This document shows positions 21,302 to 22,069 of a stretch of 22,069 bases of DNA, piece after piece; within the stretch, counting starts at the first letter, position 1, and the number at the start of each line of letters is the position of its first letter. The translations under genes were made by a program, and so were the position numbers. The notes below the pieces were generated by a model. It searched no databases, had not been told where the DNA came from, and was given only the letters and a program-made list of their open reading frames with translations. The DNA is taken from the IMG/VR virus record IMGVR_UViG_3300030060_003110, positions 20,813 through 42,881 of that record. The stretch is one strand, 5' to 3'. The DNA comes from a virus.

Positions 21302-21739
21302 TCATGCTCCTTGCATATTTGTTCCAGTTTGTCTTATAGAAGGTAAAGATGAAACTCCTTGTGAACCTATTGCACTTTTTGCTCGCTCAAGGTCTTGTTG
21401 AGTAATAGGTCTATTATAGAATTTATAGGCTGTTTTAATTTCCTGTTTAAGTCTTTTTCCATACTGTTTTACGGCTTGATTATATGCAAATTTTACATTA
21501 TCATCTTGGAATTTAATGCCAAACTTTTCAATATCTTCTGGTTTATGAGTGTAAATATCTCCATCTTCATGCATAAAGATTTTACCTTCCTTTCTTAACT
21601 TAGATAGGGTTTGTTTGATTTCTGCTTCTTCACCAAATTGCTTTAGGTTTTTCATACCTAATGCTCCGCCTTCTTTCTCAATCTCACTAAGAATTTTTGA
21701 TTCTAAATCTGCCTTTAAAATTGTTTTCCAATCATTCAT
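21302..21739 (-). CDS. Winged-helix-like protein with N-terminal DWKTILK
   Basis: The 145-aa protein starts MNDWKTILKADLESKI. Residues about 12-66 look like a small winged helix: a helix (ILSEIEKEGGAL), a helix (EIKQTLSKLRKEGKI) and a two-strand wing (FMHEDGDIYTH). The rest is helical with a disordered end. It may bind DNA or a protein partner. A GTG at 21748 could extend the frame, but AGGTGA five bases before the ATG at 21739 fixes the start. The ATG overlaps the stop of the phosphatase gene (ATGAATGA). Confidence 0.6.
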   Translation of the reverse strand: MNDWKTILKADLESKILSEIEKEGGALGMKNLKQFGEEAEIKQTLSKLRKEGKIFMHEDGDIYTHKPEDIEKFGIKFQDDNVKFAYNQAVKQYGKRLKQEIKTAYKFYNRPITQQDLERAKSAIGSQGVSSLPSIRQTGTNMQGA

Positions 21740-22052
21740 ACTTTTCACCTATCATATAGCCTAATTTTTTTCCTGCTTCAATGTCGCTTGGATAATGACT
21801 TCCCATTTGTATTCTTGATAAAGAAATCTTGTCAGCCATTTCTTTGAGTTCTTTCTTTTTGTCTGGATATTTTTTTCCTAATACTTTTTCTAAACCATGA
21901 GCAAGCATTGAATGTCCACTTGGAAATGCAGGAGTATCGTCTGTTTTTGTTTTTGTTGTTCTTATTTTATCAGATATTTGATGAGGTCGTGGTCTTTGAT
22001 ATTTCATCTTAAGAGTTATGGCATAATAGTTAATATCTTTCATAAAATCCAT
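21732..22052 (-). CDS. PAP2-family phosphatase, probably partial at the window edge
   Basis: All three PAP2 signature motifs are present in order: K15-x6-R22P23 (KMKYQRPRP), P44-S-G-H47 and S79-R-x5-H86-x3-D90 (SRIQMGSHYPSD). H47 and H86 would be the catalytic His residues. PAP2 enzymes remove phosphate from lipids such as phosphatidate or undecaprenyl diphosphate, or from small soluble substrates. From the ATG at 22052 it is only 106 aa, with no membrane spans. However, the frame is open to the window edge and no ribosome binding site precedes this ATG, so an N-terminal part may lie outside. Cellular location is therefore undecided. Confidence 0.75.
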   Translation of the reverse strand: MDFMKDINYYAITLKMKYQRPRPHQISDKIRTTKTKTDDTPAFPSGHSMLAHGLEKVLGKKYPDKKKELKEMADKISLSRIQMGSHYPSDIEAGKKLGYMIGEKYE

Positions 22053-22069
22053 GTAATTATTTTTATCTT

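Overview
The window is a compact block of structural and assembly genes from a head-tailed double-stranded DNA virus (Caudoviricetes, siphovirus-like tail). Every supported gene lies on the minus strand, so the module reads from position 22069 down to 1. An archaeal, probably marine, host is my best guess. The signs are a textbook archaeal TATA box (TTTATATA) in the gap ahead of the protease-scaffold-capsid genes, an ATP-dependent DNA ligase, an Arf-type GTPase, a zinc-binding portal and AT-rich, Lys/Glu-rich proteins. None of these is proof. The ribosome binding sites (AGGTGAT, GGAGG) fit both archaeal and bacterial 16S rRNA.

Layout in transcription order. (1) 22069-20643: a PAP2-type phosphatase cut by the window edge, a winged-helix-like protein, a very basic DUF6321-like protein, a 44-codon zinc-ribbon ORF and a 79-aa protein. 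(2) 20589-13133: portal with two zinc knuckles, then six helical or charged proteins of unknown function, then an 848-aa ATP-dependent DNA ligase, all packed with ATGA-type overlaps. (3) 13125-9456: TATA box, prohead protease fused in frame to a scaffold with its own likely internal start, HK97-fold major capsid protein and three small virion-type proteins. (4) 9446-6817: two small membrane proteins, a small Arf-like GTPase with an N-terminal membrane helix, a Cys/His zinc protein and a Gln/Gly-rich protein. (5) 6806-1: a 537-aa unknown, head-tail adaptor, small unknown, tail-terminator candidate, tail tube with inserted beta domains, a 31-aa Lys-rich peptide, tail assembly chaperone with a -1 frameshift extension, and the first 56 codons of the tape measure. 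The terminase is not in the window and probably lies beyond 22069.

The genes build a capsid (portal, protease/scaffold, shell, decoration), join it to a tail (adaptor, terminator) and build the tail (tube, chaperones, tape measure). Several parts do not fit the standard plan. The Arf-like GTPase and its membrane partners sit inside the head genes. A ligase is embedded between portal and protease. A short Trp motif (hDWxxI.K) recurs at the ends of otherwise unrelated proteins, and an almost identical C-terminal tag is shared by the scaffold and an 81-aa coiled-coil protein. Many gene junctions fuse the stop codon with the next ribosome binding site (TGAGGTGAT). No tRNA, rRNA, CRISPR array, insertion sequence or gene-free stretch over 300 bases was seen.
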